From positions 917,181 through 937,206 of the forward strand of contig MNCI01004604.1 of NCBI GenBank assembly GCA_015680685.1: 20,026 nucleotides of DNA. The letters run 5' to 3'. The position numbers and the translations under genes are program-made. Under the pieces are notes generated by a model. The model saw only the letters and a program-made list of their open reading frames with translations. It ran no database searches and was not told the origin of the DNA. The DNA comes from Gnetum montanum. Its lineage: Eukaryota > Streptophyta > Gnetopsida > Gnetales > Gnetaceae. Shown here one piece after another: positions 1 through 9,222 of this stretch (position 1 is its first letter; every line of letters starts with the position of its first letter).

Positions 1-10
1 TTTACTCCAG

Positions 11-50
11 ATTACGCTCATACACGCAACGCAACGCGAATGAGCGTAAT
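11..50. repeat. U3 palindrome in LTR copy 1
   Basis: ATTACGCTCAT (11-21) and ATGAGCGTAAT (40-50) are perfect 11-bp inverted arms around an 18-nt spacer rich in ACGC. The same structure is kept at 8066-8105 although the LTRs have diverged. Confidence 0.8.
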
Positions 51-227
51 ACTGCCTGAATGCAGCCTAAAGTACGCTCAGCATATGCCTACTCTTCACA
101 CGCATAACACGCAAACAAGCATGTTGTGCGTAGTCATAGTCTGACTTAAAAGATCATGCCAGCAGGGCCCGTAATATCCGGAACCCACATCATCAAGGTT
201 GCACCTTCTCCGCGAAGTGTCGCGGCC

Positions 228-235
228 TATAAATA
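228..235 (+). promoter_or_regulatory. LTR promoter TATA box, copy 1
   Basis: TATAAATA follows CGGCC, at the place equivalent to 8283-8290 in the second LTR. Transcription would start about 30 bases downstream and separate U3 from R. Confidence 0.65.
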
Positions 236-949
236 CCCCAGTTGACAAAGATACAGGGGTGGGTGGGCAAAAATTCGGGTTGGCAAATCAGAGAAGCAAA
301 TAGCATATTTCTAAGCACCAGAGCACTTAGCACTTTGGAGCAGAGATACAGAGAAATAGCGCTTTGGCAATCGTGGACATCATCATCTTACAGCCGAAAC
401 AGAGTACAGTTCAAATTGAGTACCGGTGACAGGAGCAATCTTTTTGCTAAAAGGACTCTATCAATCAGAAACAATTGATCAGTAGACGTCAAAGCTTGGC
501 CCGCCTTGCATCTCAGCTTAGCCCACGAGGTAGATCGAACTTCTGTTTAAACCGTTTTGCTTGTTGTTCTGTGCTTGTTTCACATCCTGTAATTGGGGAT
601 TCCCCAGTGTAATTTCTCATACGAAATATACATTTGTCAGTCAAAGCGCAGATCTTGAAGCTACGTGTTTCTCTTTTGCCAGCCTCCTTTCATCGTGTTT
701 AGCATTATCGCCGTTGCAATCCGACCGCATCGTTTTACTCTTGCTTTACGGTCCCTCGAATCAGATCGCTCTCTTTTACACACTTTACATTCTTTTACTG
801 ACCCGTAAGTCCCTGTCTAATCGACAAGACCGTTCAGGGCACCGCGGATTCATTTTTCCAGCTTAGCCCTCGCGTGGATCCATGGTTAAAACTGTGTACA
901 TCAGAATATCGGTCGGTATTTCCAGCTACCGACGTTTTCTGTCGTTACA

Positions 950-1426
950 CTAACAAAGTGAATTTACTTCAAGATTGTAGCCTATCATCTCAATCCAACG
1001 ATGAGGCCTAGCAAGGTAACCACCTTCTCTACCCAAGCATGTACTACTCTAAGCAGGAAATTTTTTGTCAATCTTCAATAGTTGATCTACTTAGAGATTG
1101 AGAAGTGCTTCAAGGAAAATGAATGTGGAAGGAAGACCTTGGCATTTTCATGCCTCATTTAGAAACTCTACAAAAGGGTAGGAATTATTCACACTTCCAA
1201 TGATACCCTCAAGCATGCTCCTTTGGCCTCATGGTTAGAGATCATAAAAGATAAAATCTAGTGACAACCCAAGAAGAGGATTAGCTACCACCACCATCCA
1301 CTTAGGGAACAACACTATACTCCTACATAGCCATTGAGTGTTTGTGTAAAATTTGAGAACAGCTCTTGAGTGAACAAGATCAATGAGTAGGAACAAGTGG
1401 AAGAGATCCATCTATGTATCAACCAG
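950..1426. other. no gene seen; flank between two retroelements
   Basis: No open frame above about 60 codons and no repeat structure is visible on either strand. It may be host sequence or eroded internal sequence of another element. Nothing in it supports a function. Confidence 0.5.
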
Positions 1427-1719
1427 TGATGAGTCACCTTAATGAGGTGGCTTGAATAGTTAGTCAGATGGAGAAGGGTGGTCCAATCTTCTCTGCCTAA
1501 CGAACGTAGCTACCTGCGAGGTTAGATCCCAATGCTTAAGAGGTGATGATGTCATTATCACAATACCATTTATTCCTAGAAATCTTTGAGAATGCCATCA
1601 TTTTCTCAGTGTGGTTGGAGGAAGATGAAGGGGAAACTCTCTTGGTGATGTAGCACCAACAGTAGGAAATAGTAGCTAAAGTTATTTTTGTTTGATGGGA
1701 CACGATATCGCATGGGCCG

Positions 1720-1775
1720 CGATATTGCGTACACGATATCACGTCTTCCCCTGCCATATCATGTACGCAATATCG
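1720..1775. repeat. 14-bp inverted repeat upstream of TATA box
   Basis: CGATATTGCGTACA (1720-1733) and TGTACGCAATATCG (1762-1775) are perfect inverted arms with a 28-nt spacer. CGATAT recurs at 1703, 1720 and 1734. The structure ends 17 bases before the TATA box, where U3 control elements usually lie. Confidence 0.8.
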
Positions 1776-1792
1776 TAGTCCACTGCAATGTC

Positions 1793-1800
1793 TATAAATA
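1793..1800 (+). promoter_or_regulatory. TATA box of the Athila-like LTR
   Basis: TATAAATA lies about 730 bases before the inferred LTR end, a normal arrangement for a plant LTR promoter. Confidence 0.5.
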
Positions 1801-2525
1801 AGAAGCAACTCTCCCTTGTTCATCATGAGGAGTTAGATTGTAGTGAAGCTCTAGCAATTTGATCCCTCCAGAGATAGAATTAATTTTCCATGTCTGCCCG
1901 TAGTGTGATGAATGTAATTGTACAACATCCTTTATTCGAGTGTGATGTACTTGGACACGTATATGACCGGAAATAAAGATCAAGATTACTTCACCATTGC
2001 AGCATTCACTTTGTTATTTATTTATTTAATTATTATTTACTACTTTCCTAATTAGTCTCTCTCACCCTTAAACTCTTAGAACACGAAATAAGTACGACTT
2101 AATTACGAGCATTGAAGTGTGACTACTTGGTAGCCCAGTGGCGTACCTAGGATTTTCACTTGGTAATCCCAGTGGTCGTCATGCACAAGGTCCAAGATGT
2201 GTATGGATGATTAAGGAATGGATGCTCATCACACTTAGGCTAGATTAAATCTTCTTACCCTTTCCCTCATAGCTTAGCTTAGTTAAGATTACTTTTCATT
2301 GCCTTCAAGAGTAGCGTTTAGATTAGGAACACATCATACACCTCACACTGGACTAAACCATATGTGACAAGTATAATACCAGTCCAGGTGGGAAGACAAC
2401 GAACTACGACCTAAGGATAACTGTCTAGGGGCCACAACTAGTCCATCTACGGAGTTCAACCGGATCATGTGTGAGAATGCTCATATTCATATGGTTGAGT
2501 GTAGGGGTACCTCGCCACTCATCAT

Positions 2526-2543
2526 TGGCGTCGTTGCTAGGGA
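2526..2543 (+). other. Primer binding site, tRNA-Asp type
   Basis: The 18 bases starting TGGCGTCGTTGC match the tRNA-Asp-complementary site usual in Athila and many other plant gypsy elements (TGGCGCCGTTGCCGGGGA, from memory) at 15 of 18 positions. All three differences are C-to-T or G-to-A transitions. It lies 1 base after the LTR end and 112 bases before the gag ATG. Confidence 0.7.
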
Positions 2544-2655
2544 CGGTGCTAGTTATCTAGATTAGTTATATCATACAAGGTCATTGTAAAGGACTTAACG
2601 ATATATCTCTTAGAAAGAAGTAATTATAAAAAGTCACATAAATTCACATACAAAA

Positions 2656-4662
2656 ATGCCTCTCCTACAAGATTATAATAATGCCACACTTAGTGAGGAA
2701 GCTCATTGGAGAACCAATGAACTATATGATGATGATGATTGGAGTATACAACCTGAAGTGGGAGTTTCTTATAAACATGAACAAAAGCAACGCCATCCCA
2801 ACACACGAAAGCATAACTTACCCGATGACGATGAACCCCCACTGGCCACTACAAGCCTAACGCAAATACAAGAGGCTATTTAAATCTCACATAGGCATCG
2901 TCAAGAGAGTCTTCAACCTAGGCTCAATTTAAACAACTTTTCCAAATTTTCAGGATGCTATGACTTAGATCCGCATCAACATTTACAAGCCTTCTACGAT
3001 GCCTACACATGGGATAACATTGATAACAAGTGGCAAAAACTTAAGCTCTTTCCCATGACACTCATTGACCAAGAAAAAGTATGGTATAGATCGTTAAAAC
3101 CAAATTCAATACGACGTTGGTCAACAATGGTAGAATTCTTTAACGAAAAATATCAAACCTACGCAAGAGTGTTAACCTTGAGGAAAAAAAGTCAAGGATG
3201 GAAACAAGCAAAACATGAACCCTTGGACATGGCCTTAGAAAGATATTATGCATTGTTAAAGAATTGTCCAGGCCATGGGTTTTCCAAGGAAAGGCTAACG
3301 TACCATATCATTGATGGGCTACGTAATGAAACAAGTGAGACCTTAGGAATGTATGCCCAAGGTCAACTAGCTGAACTACAAACTCATCAAATCCAAGAAC
3401 TTATTAAGATGGTAGTGAAAGAAGAAGGAGAATTAGCTAGATGAGAGAGTGTTGAAAAACATCAACGAGATCAAAATCTCAACTTAACAAAGGTCCATGA
3501 TCATAAAAAGCAGAAGTCAACCAATCTCAAGGTGGAAACATCATCTTTGCCAATACAAAAAACATTAGAAGAAGTCAAGGCAAAGATCAATAAGATGTTG
3601 GAATGGATGAATCAAAAGTGTGGAGAATATATCAATATTATTGGAGATAGATTTTTGACAACCCAAGAAGCAGGACAAAATAGTAGACAATTGGAAAGAA
3701 GGGATAATAAAAATAAGAGCTCAACTACCAATCATATGTATGAATGTAACATATGCCTGTACGATCACCCCAAAGGCCAATGTCCAATATTGTTACATTT
3801 ACATGAGCATTGGGGAAATACGTTACATCCATATTTCATACAGAGATTCTATGTTCGATCACAGTGGTAACAATCCCAGTCATGGGGAAGACCACCCTTA
3901 GACTAGAGGCACCCTTCATATCATCTGAATCCAAATGCTTATCTTGTTCAACATCCTGTTTCTTCAACTAGGCCACCATACTCTATCACACCACATTACT
4001 ATTCTCCACAATACTATTAGCTCATGCCTTCAACACAACCACCACCTTGTGCATCTTATACTCCTCCTAACTTTCAACATTCTCAATTTTTCCCTCCTTC
4101 TACATCACCACCAACTGTTCCTAAGGTGTTTACACCACCACAAAAACCCATGAACAACACTTATGCTACTACTACTAACAGCAATGAAAAGCCTCCTCAA
4201 CATCAAAATCGTCCTTTCTTTAAACACGACTGTAAGAAGGGACAACACAATTCTGAGGCCACTATATCTTCCAACTTAGCAGAAGTCCCACATTATGGTG
4301 CACCCTTATCTTCAAACCCCATGCCTCATGTAACTTCATCAGGGCCACCAAATCACACCCCAATAATCATATAGCCCAATGAACACAAAAATGAAGAGCG
4401 ACCACCCAATCCTTGCATACCATCTAACAGTCCTAAACATCATAGTGGGTCAACTCATGATCCGGGAACTACATCATATAAAGTGTCCCACTATGCTTAC
4501 TATAACCAAGTGTGTGAACCCTGATGGGGTAAGTATGACCAAGCCCCAATACTTCCAATAGGCAAGGATCCTCATCTTTCATTTATTAATCCTTTCCGTA
4601 CTCTACCAATTAGTTATGGGGGATTACCCCCCATTTTAATAACAAGCAGGATTAATAAATAG
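2656..4662 (+). pseudogene. Athila-like gag, one frame with seven internal stops
   Basis: A single frame runs from ATG 2656 to TAG 4660, broken by stops at 2881, 3442, 3868, 3904, 4018, 4372 and 4522. Between 2956 and 3420 it reads as a retrotransposon gag core: DPHQHLQAF, then LKLFPMTL, a W-Y-SL-P-SI pattern, FNEKY, and CPGHGFSKERL followed by I-GL, the pattern of Athila-type Gag. A zinc knuckle CNICLYDHPKGQC (C-x2-C-x3-H-x4-C) follows near 3745. The C-terminal third is rich in Pro, His, Asn and Gln (4024-4300). In life Gag forms the particle and packages RNA. No protease, RT or integrase follows, so the element was either gag-only and non-autonomous or has been truncated. Gypsy gag is fairly certain; the Athila label is less so. 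Confidence 0.75.
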
Positions 4663-4780
4663 TTTTCATTTTCTTTAATTTTTTTAATTTTTTTTTCTAT
4701 TTTTTCATTTCTTAACTTTTTTTTCTATCTTTTTATCTTTTTGTGTTTTTGTCTTTTTACATTTTTTTAAGTAATCTCTC
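4663..4780. repeat. T-rich low-complexity tract
   Basis: Runs of T broken by A, C and G follow directly after the gag frame. No coding sense and no polypurine tract are visible. Confidence 0.7.
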
Positions 4781-5970
4781 CTATGAATAAAATAATCATG
4801 TGGATCATTGTTTGAGGTGTGTTCTATGTTATTAAGTCATGAGTGATCAATTATTTGAACAGTGAACCCATTACACCTGTACCGTTCGACATCGTCGGTG
4901 AGAGGCTGGAATGAATGGACACCGAGAGATCTACGGATGAAACAGTAAGACCCTGCCTTCATTTGAGGGCAACCTGAAAATCAACAAAGGTAGAGTGCCT
5001 TGAATGTTCTGCACACAGATCAAATAAGGACTTCCCCGAACATACACAATTGCGATGCATTGGGTTATACGTAAACAAATGCAAAATTGAACATAAACAA
5101 ATGAAAACAAATGTGAACTGTTTAAATAATGAAAACAGGAAAAATGTGAATAAGAAAAATAATGTAAACTTTAGGAATCTAGGCAATAATGCAAACTATT
5201 TGTATTGATAAACAATTAGAATGTGCACCGGTCAGAACATAGTTGCGGTTTGGTCTCAAGGCAAATGTTTAGCCCTGATGGATGAGAGCAGGTGCTGGGA
5301 AGATGTAGGTTTTGGATTGCAGGTGTACAGCATCCAGTCTGTATGCAGCCCGACATATGAGATTGATGCCCAGATCTCCTAATTATATCAAGTTCCAATT
5401 TTTTGAACCTTGATCTAGTGGGAAAAAAGGGGATTTATAGGATCTTGGGCGTGAGATTCGGATCTGGGAGAAGATCAGTGGCTGAGAGGTGAGAAAAATT
5501 TGAATCAGGAGACAGGTGTGTGTGTTGACTAGATGCACAAAATATTACAATGTATAGCATGTAGCATGACCAAGATCTCTTACGCTGAAATGTGAATGCT
5601 GAAAAATGCAAAATGTACAAAGAATGTTAAAGCACAAGATTGGATCTACATGTCTAGCCTCTGGATCTGTAGATCTGTGCTATTTTTTATTCACCAATGC
5701 CTCTAGCATGTGTGGATCTAGCTTTGGCATGTTTGTAGTGTGTCTTCGTATCAGCGTCTCATGTCTAGCATCCAACATCCAGCGTATGAAAGTGTTTATG
5801 CTGCTAAAAGCATGTCAGTGTGACTAACAGCATATGACCTGAAAATAGTGCATTTTGAACCCATTTTTAACTTCTGAGACCCATTTTTAGAGTGGATCTA
5901 CATGCCATGGGTCATGAGGATTTGTGTGCCAAATTTGGGCTGATTTGGATGTTGTTTTGGCCCTGTTTTG
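4781..5970. other. no gene seen; non-coding retroelement-like DNA
   Basis: Short frames here are low-complexity; for example the minus frame at 4959-5186 is a Phe/Leu run from A-rich DNA. GGATCTA and CATGTCTAGC words recur around 5640-5770. The last 60 bases (from about 5910) resemble the end of the 193-bp repeat unit that follows and may be a partial unit. Confidence 0.45.
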
Positions 5971-6545
5971 GTTGATGACGCTGGGCATTACATTCTGCAA
6001 CATCTGAAAAAGTAACCCCAGCGTCACCAACTGAAAATACCTTATTTAAGGCCCAAATTTTGATTTGCTAGAGGCTAGGAGCTACTGGGGACCTTCGTGA
6101 AGGTCATGGGGGGACCTTGTGCTCAATTTCAGCCTGTTTGGACTTAGTTTCGGGGCTCCAAAAGTTGGTGACGCTAATCCTTATGCTATGTAGCGTCTGA
6201 AAAGTAACCCCAACATCACCAAGTCAAAATGGAACATTTGAGGCCCAAATTTTGATTTTCTTGGAGGCTAGGAGTAGTTGGGGACCTTGGTGAAGGTCAT
6301 GTGGGGTCCTTGTGCCCAAATTCATTCTTTTTTGACTCAATTTTGGGGCTCCAAAAGTTGGTGATGCTGATCCTTACGCTATGCAGCATAAGAAAATGTA
6401 ACTCCAGCGTGAGCAACTGAGAATACCTTATTTAAGGTCCAAATTTTGATTTTTTGGAGGCTGGGAGTTTCTAGGGGCCTTAGTGGAGGTCATGGGTTAC
6501 GCTGTGTAGTGTAAGCCAATGCGACCAAAATGTACTTAGCCCGAA
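5971..6545. repeat. 193-bp tandem repeat, about three units
   Basis: The landmark GTTGRTGAYGCT starts at 5971, 6164 and 6357, exactly 193 bases apart. Each unit then has a stretch like AGTAACCCCAGCGTCACCAA, a CCAAATTTTGATTT block, AGGCTAGGAG, and a GACCTT-GTGAAGGTCATG hairpin; the third unit decays after about 6500. Within unit 1 the start (5971-5986) is inverted at 6016-6031. A partial unit seems to precede 5971. This resembles the tandem repeats found in untranslated parts of large gypsy elements. Confidence 0.85.
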
Positions 6546-6748
6546 CTAGGCATCTTGAGCCTGGAACTTGTGATTTTGGATGCAGGAAGTTGGTGTAGTC
6601 GCTTGTGGGCCCTAGGGGGAGCTTGCCTATTGAATCATGAACCATCGGGGGATGTTTTGGAGGCCTCCAATTTTGGTCATGTTGTACTCATGCTTGGGCA
6701 GCTGCATGACTTAACTTGAATCTTCTTTGAAGGTGCTAGGCCAAAATT

Positions 6749-6834
6749 TTGTGGTGTTTTCATTGGCCCTTCTTTGTTGATGCCTAGAGAAATCTACCCA
6801 AGAGGCGTCGACAAAGAAGCACAAAACACCACAA
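6749..6834. repeat. 86-nt foldback (hairpin)
   Basis: TTGTGGTGTTTT (6749-6760) pairs perfectly with AAAACACCACAA (6823-6834). After a small bulge a second 17-bp stem follows, CTTCTTTGTTGATGCCT against AGGCGTCGACAAAGAAG, whose only two mismatches are G-U pairs in RNA. The loop is about 18 nt. Size and pairing resemble a small-RNA precursor or a tiny foldback element. Expression is unknown. Confidence 0.7.
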
Positions 6835-7079
6835 GCAACTGGGTATCAAGCATTGTTCTTCGGCACTTAGCCAGATGTCATCGCATTGTCTTCAGAGGTA
6901 CATGGGATTGGGAAGTCAGGTTTTGAGATGTATAGGAAGAAGGTCTATAACTGTGAGATCGGGGATTGATGAAGGGATGGTTTTGTTTAACTATGGGAAG
7001 AAGAATGATCCTGTGTGAACACATCATGTTGGTCCTTTTCAATAGCCATTATCTAGTGAACTTGGGACCAAGGCATGGG

Positions 7080-7245
7080 ATGTGCATCATTTGGAGGAAT
7101 GAGACTCTTGTATCCTGTTTAAGAGAACTCGTTATCACAACCAAAGCCATGCGGTGAGGTGGTGCATTCTTTGGAGAAATAGGACCTTTGCTAAGGGTCA
7201 AAGGGAACTCATTTTCCAATAGCCAAAGCCACGTGGTGGGATGAA
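7080..7245. repeat. Degenerate 80-bp direct duplication
   Basis: GTGCATCATTTGGAGGAATG (7082) returns as GTGCATTCTTTGGAGAAATA (7162), and ACCAAAGCCATGCGGTGAGG (7140) as GCCAAAGCCACGTGGTGGGA (7221), about 80 bases apart. The copies differ by many substitutions. No coding frame is shared. Confidence 0.6.
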
Positions 7246-7349
7246 ACATGATTGTTTGAGACATGAGTGTTTTCTTCCAAGATAAGTACCTTCCCGCCTG
7301 GGGCTTGTATGGGAAGTTCCAAGGGTCTTGTGATGGATTTTTCTCTTTG

Positions 7350-7402
7350 ATTTATATATATATATATTCTTCTTCTTTTTCTTCTTTTTTTTCATTTTTT
7401 TA
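7350..7402. repeat. TA then CTT/T microsatellite
   Basis: Alternating TA (about 7353-7367) passes into TTC and T runs. It is simple low-complexity sequence. Confidence 0.8.
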
Positions 7403-7715
7403 ATAGAGCTCTCTTTCAATGTTATACTCATGCTCGTGTGCTTGTATTTGTTTCATGTGTTGTGTTGTGTGTTGCAACTACCTGGAGAGTTACAGTGTGC
7501 AACCATGTGTTTAGAGTTTTGGGGTGACTGGGATGTATCTGGAAAATGTAACTGAACAGGGTAGAAAGAACATGTTAGGGAATAAGGGATGTTTGGGGAA
7601 CTGGGAATGTACTTGTGCACAATCTGGTACTGAAACACCATGAAAATTACGAGTCAGCCTCAGGCAAAGATTCATAATTCAAGCGAGAGCACGCATCAGC
7701 TTTGTTCCAGGACAA

Positions 7716-7747
7716 GTTTACGCTCTATTACGCACGGCAGCGTAATG
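7716..7747. repeat. TTACGC foldback in U3
   Basis: Two TTACGC words (7718 and 7728) face an inverted GCGTAAT (7740-7746), so ATTACGC (7727-7733) and GCGTAAT can pair. This is the first of a series of similar structures in this LTR. Confidence 0.55.
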
Positions 7748-7890
7748 ACTGTAATAAGCTCCAAAATAGTCAAAGGCAGAGTCTAAAGAAGCGCAATAGT
7801 TTGACGCTTCTTCTCGTGGCGCATGAGTAATTTGTCTTTACGCTTGTTACGCGGTAGTGCGTACCATTGCGTATGTTATCATTCAAGTTG

Positions 7891-8040
7891 TACATTGTTT
7901 ACGCTTCATTACGCACAGCTGCATAGTGAGCGTAACTTATACATTGTTTACGCTTCATTACGCGCCGCTGCATAGTGAGCGTAAGATTGCACATTATTTA
8001 TGCTTTATTACGCACAGTTGCGTAGTGAGCGTAAAACAAT
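7891..8040. repeat. Three tandem 49-50-bp hairpin units in U3
   Basis: Units start at 7891, 7940 and 7990. Each has the form ACATTRTTTAYGCTT, then ATTACGC, a short loop, and TAGTGAGCGTAA. The two halves are inverted (TTACGCTTCATTACGC against GCATAGTGAGCGTAA, with mismatches), so each unit can fold alone. They lie about 245 bases upstream of the TATA box, typical of U3 enhancer-like repeats. Confidence 0.85.
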
Positions 8041-8065
8041 TTTGAGCTTATTGTTTTTACACCAG

Positions 8066-8105
8066 ATTACGCTCATACACGCAATGCAACGCGAATGAGC
8101 GTAAT
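8066..8105. repeat. U3 palindrome in the 5' LTR
   Basis: ATTACGCTCAT (8066-8076) and ATGAGCGTAAT (8095-8105) are perfect arms, identical to those at 11-50. The spacer differs by one base between copies. Confidence 0.8.
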
Positions 8106-8282
8106 ACAACCTAAAAGCAATTAAAGCGCACTCAGCATGTACCTGCTCTTCACACGCACAACACGCAAGCAAGCGTGTTATGCGTAGTCACAGTCTGACT
8201 TAAAATGATCATGCCAACAGGGCCCGCAACATCCGGGATCCACGTCATCAGGGTTGCACCTTTTCCATGAAGCATCGTGGCC

Positions 8283-8290
8283 TATAAATA
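8283..8290 (+). promoter_or_regulatory. LTR promoter TATA box
   Basis: TATAAATA is identical to the equivalent site in LTR copy 1 (228-235). It should direct the genomic transcript to start near 8315. Confidence 0.7.
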
Positions 8291-8981
8291 TCTCAATTGA
8301 TAAAGTAATAGGGGTTGGCAACTCAGAGAAGCAAAAAGCATATTTCTGAGCACCAGAGCACTTAGCACTTTGGGGTAGAGATACAGAGAACAACACTTTG
8401 GCAATCGTGGACATCATCATCTTGCAGCCGAAGCAGAGTACAGTTCGCTTTGAGCACCGGTGACAGGAGTAATCTTTCTGCTAAAAAGACTCTATCAATC
8501 AGAAACAGTTGATCGGTAGATGTCAAAGCTTGGCCTGCCTTGCATCTCAGCTTTAGCCCACGAGGTAGATCGGACTTCTGTTTAGACCGTTTGCTTGTTG
8601 TTTTGTGCTTGTTTCACATCCTGTAATCGGAGTTTCCCCAATGTAATTTCTCATACGAAATATACATTTGTAAGTCAAAGCACAGATCTTGTAGCTACGA
8701 GCTTCTCTTATGTCAACCTCCTTTCATCGTGTTTAGCATTATCACTGTTGTAATCATTTTCCCCTTGCTTTACGGCCCCTCGAATCAGATCACTCTCTTT
8801 CATGCACTTTGCATTATTTTACTGACCCGTAAGTCCCTGTCTGATCAACAAGACCGTTCAGGGAGCCACAGATTCGCTTTCTCCAGCATAGCCCTCACGT
8901 GGATCTGTGGCTAAAACTGTGTACGCTGGAGTTTCGGTCGGTATTTTCCAGCTGCCGACGTTTTCCGTCGTTACAGTTTTC

Positions 8982-8999
8982 TGGCGCTAGAAGGAGGGC
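8982..8999 (+). other. Primer binding site, tRNA-Asn type
   Basis: TGGCGCTAGAAGGAGGGC begins 7 bases after the LTR end. Its reverse complement ends CTTCTAGCGCCA, which agrees with the 3' end of plant tRNA-Asn(GUU) plus CCA as I remember it. It fixes the orientation and the 5' identity of this LTR. Plant gypsy elements more often use tRNA-Asp, -Arg or -Met. Confidence 0.75.
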
Positions 9000-9222
9000 C
9001 CTTAGGCTCCGATCCGAATAGTTCGGGTAACCCTGTTAGAGATCCATACCCTAAACCATAGACGTAATACCTCTAGGGAAGTCTACGGTCAATCATGCAG
9101 TGTAGATTGGTCGCAAGGACGATTTCTTTGAAATCCTACAGGGTAGAAAGCGTTTCGTGCATTTTGTTGCCAACCATTTTCTTTTAGATCCGATTATCAG
9201 TTACTCTCGACTTCATTGATCA
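9000..9222 (+). other. Leader between primer site and gag
   Basis: About 220 bases without a clear frame. The expected content is the packaging signal and 5' untranslated region. I see no distinctive structure. Confidence 0.5.

Larger units (their letters stand above)
1..949 (+). repeat. Tat-element LTR, 3' part (solo or 3' LTR of another copy)
   Basis: This stretch is collinear with about 8055-8975, differing by many substitutions and small indels, including about 20 extra bases near 255-275. It carries the same palindrome, TATA box, ACGC-rich U3 and U5 end (GTCGTTACA, ending at 949). Similarity stops exactly where the second copy ends before its primer site. No tRNA-complementary site follows here, so this is not the 5' LTR of an intact element. 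The 5' part lies outside the window. The two LTRs differ too much to be a young pair of one insertion. Bases 950-954 (CTAAC) would be the right-hand target-site duplicate. Confidence 0.85.
1427..2524 (+). repeat. Probable 5' LTR of a decayed Athila-like element
   Basis: The right end is set by a primer-binding-site-like sequence at 2526, preceded by CTCATCA (2518-2524). The matching inverted end TGATGAG occurs at 1427-1433, giving a 1098-bp LTR. A second possible start is TGATGTAG at 1646. A TATA box (1793) and a strong upstream inverted repeat (1720-1775) fit a U3. No second copy was found in the window, so the left border is inferred only from the terminal inverted bases. Confidence 0.5.
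7641..8975 (+). repeat. 5' LTR of the Tat element
   Basis: The right end TTACA (8971-8975) is fixed both by the primer site 7 bases on and by the point where similarity to LTR copy 1 ends at 949. The left end is an estimate (TG at 7641); TG at 7631 or 7547 is also possible because no second full LTR is in view. U3 is rich in TTACGC/GCGTAA words arranged as hairpins. The TATA box is at 8283. The frames of about 60-100 codons inside are not conserved between the two LTRs and are not genes. Confidence 0.7.

Noticed and set aside
242-866. Two plus-strand frames of 78 and 101 codons inside LTR copy 1
   Set aside because: They lie in R/U5 of an LTR, and the equivalent frames in the second LTR are broken or shifted, so they are not conserved as protein.
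1400-1660. Faint coding look on the plus strand (acidic word LEEDEGETLL near 1615)
   Set aside because: Many stops, no family motif recognised, and it overlaps the inferred LTR; too weak to call.
4959-5186. Minus-strand frame rich in Phe and Leu, like a membrane protein
   Set aside because: It is the complement of an A-rich low-complexity stretch and has no neighbours or start context in support.
950-7640. Whole interval between the two Tat LTRs as the body of one element
   Set aside because: There is no primer site after 949, and the gag and tRNA-Asp-type primer site inside belong to a different lineage.
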